From Niveispirillum sp. (GTDB lineage: Bacteria; Pseudomonadota; Alphaproteobacteria; Azospirillales; Azospirillaceae): 5,395 nucleotides of DNA. Where the stretch lies: NCBI GenBank assembly GCA_016463045.1, contig JAEMSB010000342.1:1-5395 (forward strand), in the 5' to 3' direction. The notes below the pieces were generated by a model, which saw nothing but the letters and a program-made list of their open reading frames with translations, ran no database searches and was not told where the DNA came from. The position numbers and the translations under genes are program-made. Positions 5,373 through 5,395 of the stretch are shown in pieces (the stretch's first letter is position 1; every line of letters starts with the position of its first letter).

Positions 5373-5395
5373 CTCCCCCGCATCAATGGTGGGAC

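Noticed and set aside
1..5395. CRISPR array, insertion sequence, tRNA or rRNA, toxin-antitoxin pair, or phage gene
   Set aside because: I found no regularly spaced direct repeats, no transposase-like motifs with terminal repeats, no tRNA cloverleaf and no paired small toxin/antitoxin frames. The small protein at 2449-2685 has no partner gene.

Overview
The window is high in GC and densely coded, and reads as ordinary chromosome of an alphaproteobacterium, probably of the Rhodospirillales/Azospirillaceae type. That placement is an inference from base composition, from a Coq7-type di-iron ubiquinone hydroxylase, and from the general look of the proteins; no rRNA or other marker is present to fix it. 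There are seven protein genes and no RNA gene, CRISPR array, insertion sequence or phage gene that I can support.

Layout from left to right. (1) Positions 1-1366 hold a minus-strand pair: an atypical extended SDR oxidoreductase/epimerase (443-1366), followed 41 bp downstream by a DUF445 membrane protein that runs off the left edge (1-401). (2) Diverging from the SDR gene across 51 bp is a secreted TPR-repeat protein (1418-2224, plus strand). (3) Positions 2218-2433 are non-coding and contain a run of perfect or near-perfect hairpins. The first contains the TPR stop codon, and the run ends in a strong two-way intrinsic terminator (2395-2433). (4) A 78-residue Ser/Gln/Thr/Asn-rich protein of unknown function (2449-2685, minus strand) converges on that terminator. 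It has its own well-formed sigma-70-type promoter and Shine-Dalgarno site. (5) After a 255-bp divergent intergenic region comes a plus-strand pair: a sodium:neurotransmitter-symporter-family transporter starting at TTG (2941-4308), then a YccF inner-membrane protein (4352-4777). (6) A GC-rich hairpin separates this pair from the convergent coq7 gene (4824-5372, minus strand), whose true start may lie just beyond the right edge.

The genes do not form one pathway. Coq7 acts in ubiquinone synthesis, the transporter probably takes up amino acids with sodium, DUF445 and YccF are membrane proteins of unclear role, and the TPR protein is probably a periplasmic scaffold. I see no convincing new multi-gene system. 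The parts most worth a second look are the hairpin array with its two-way terminator and the small disordered protein with its strong expression signals.
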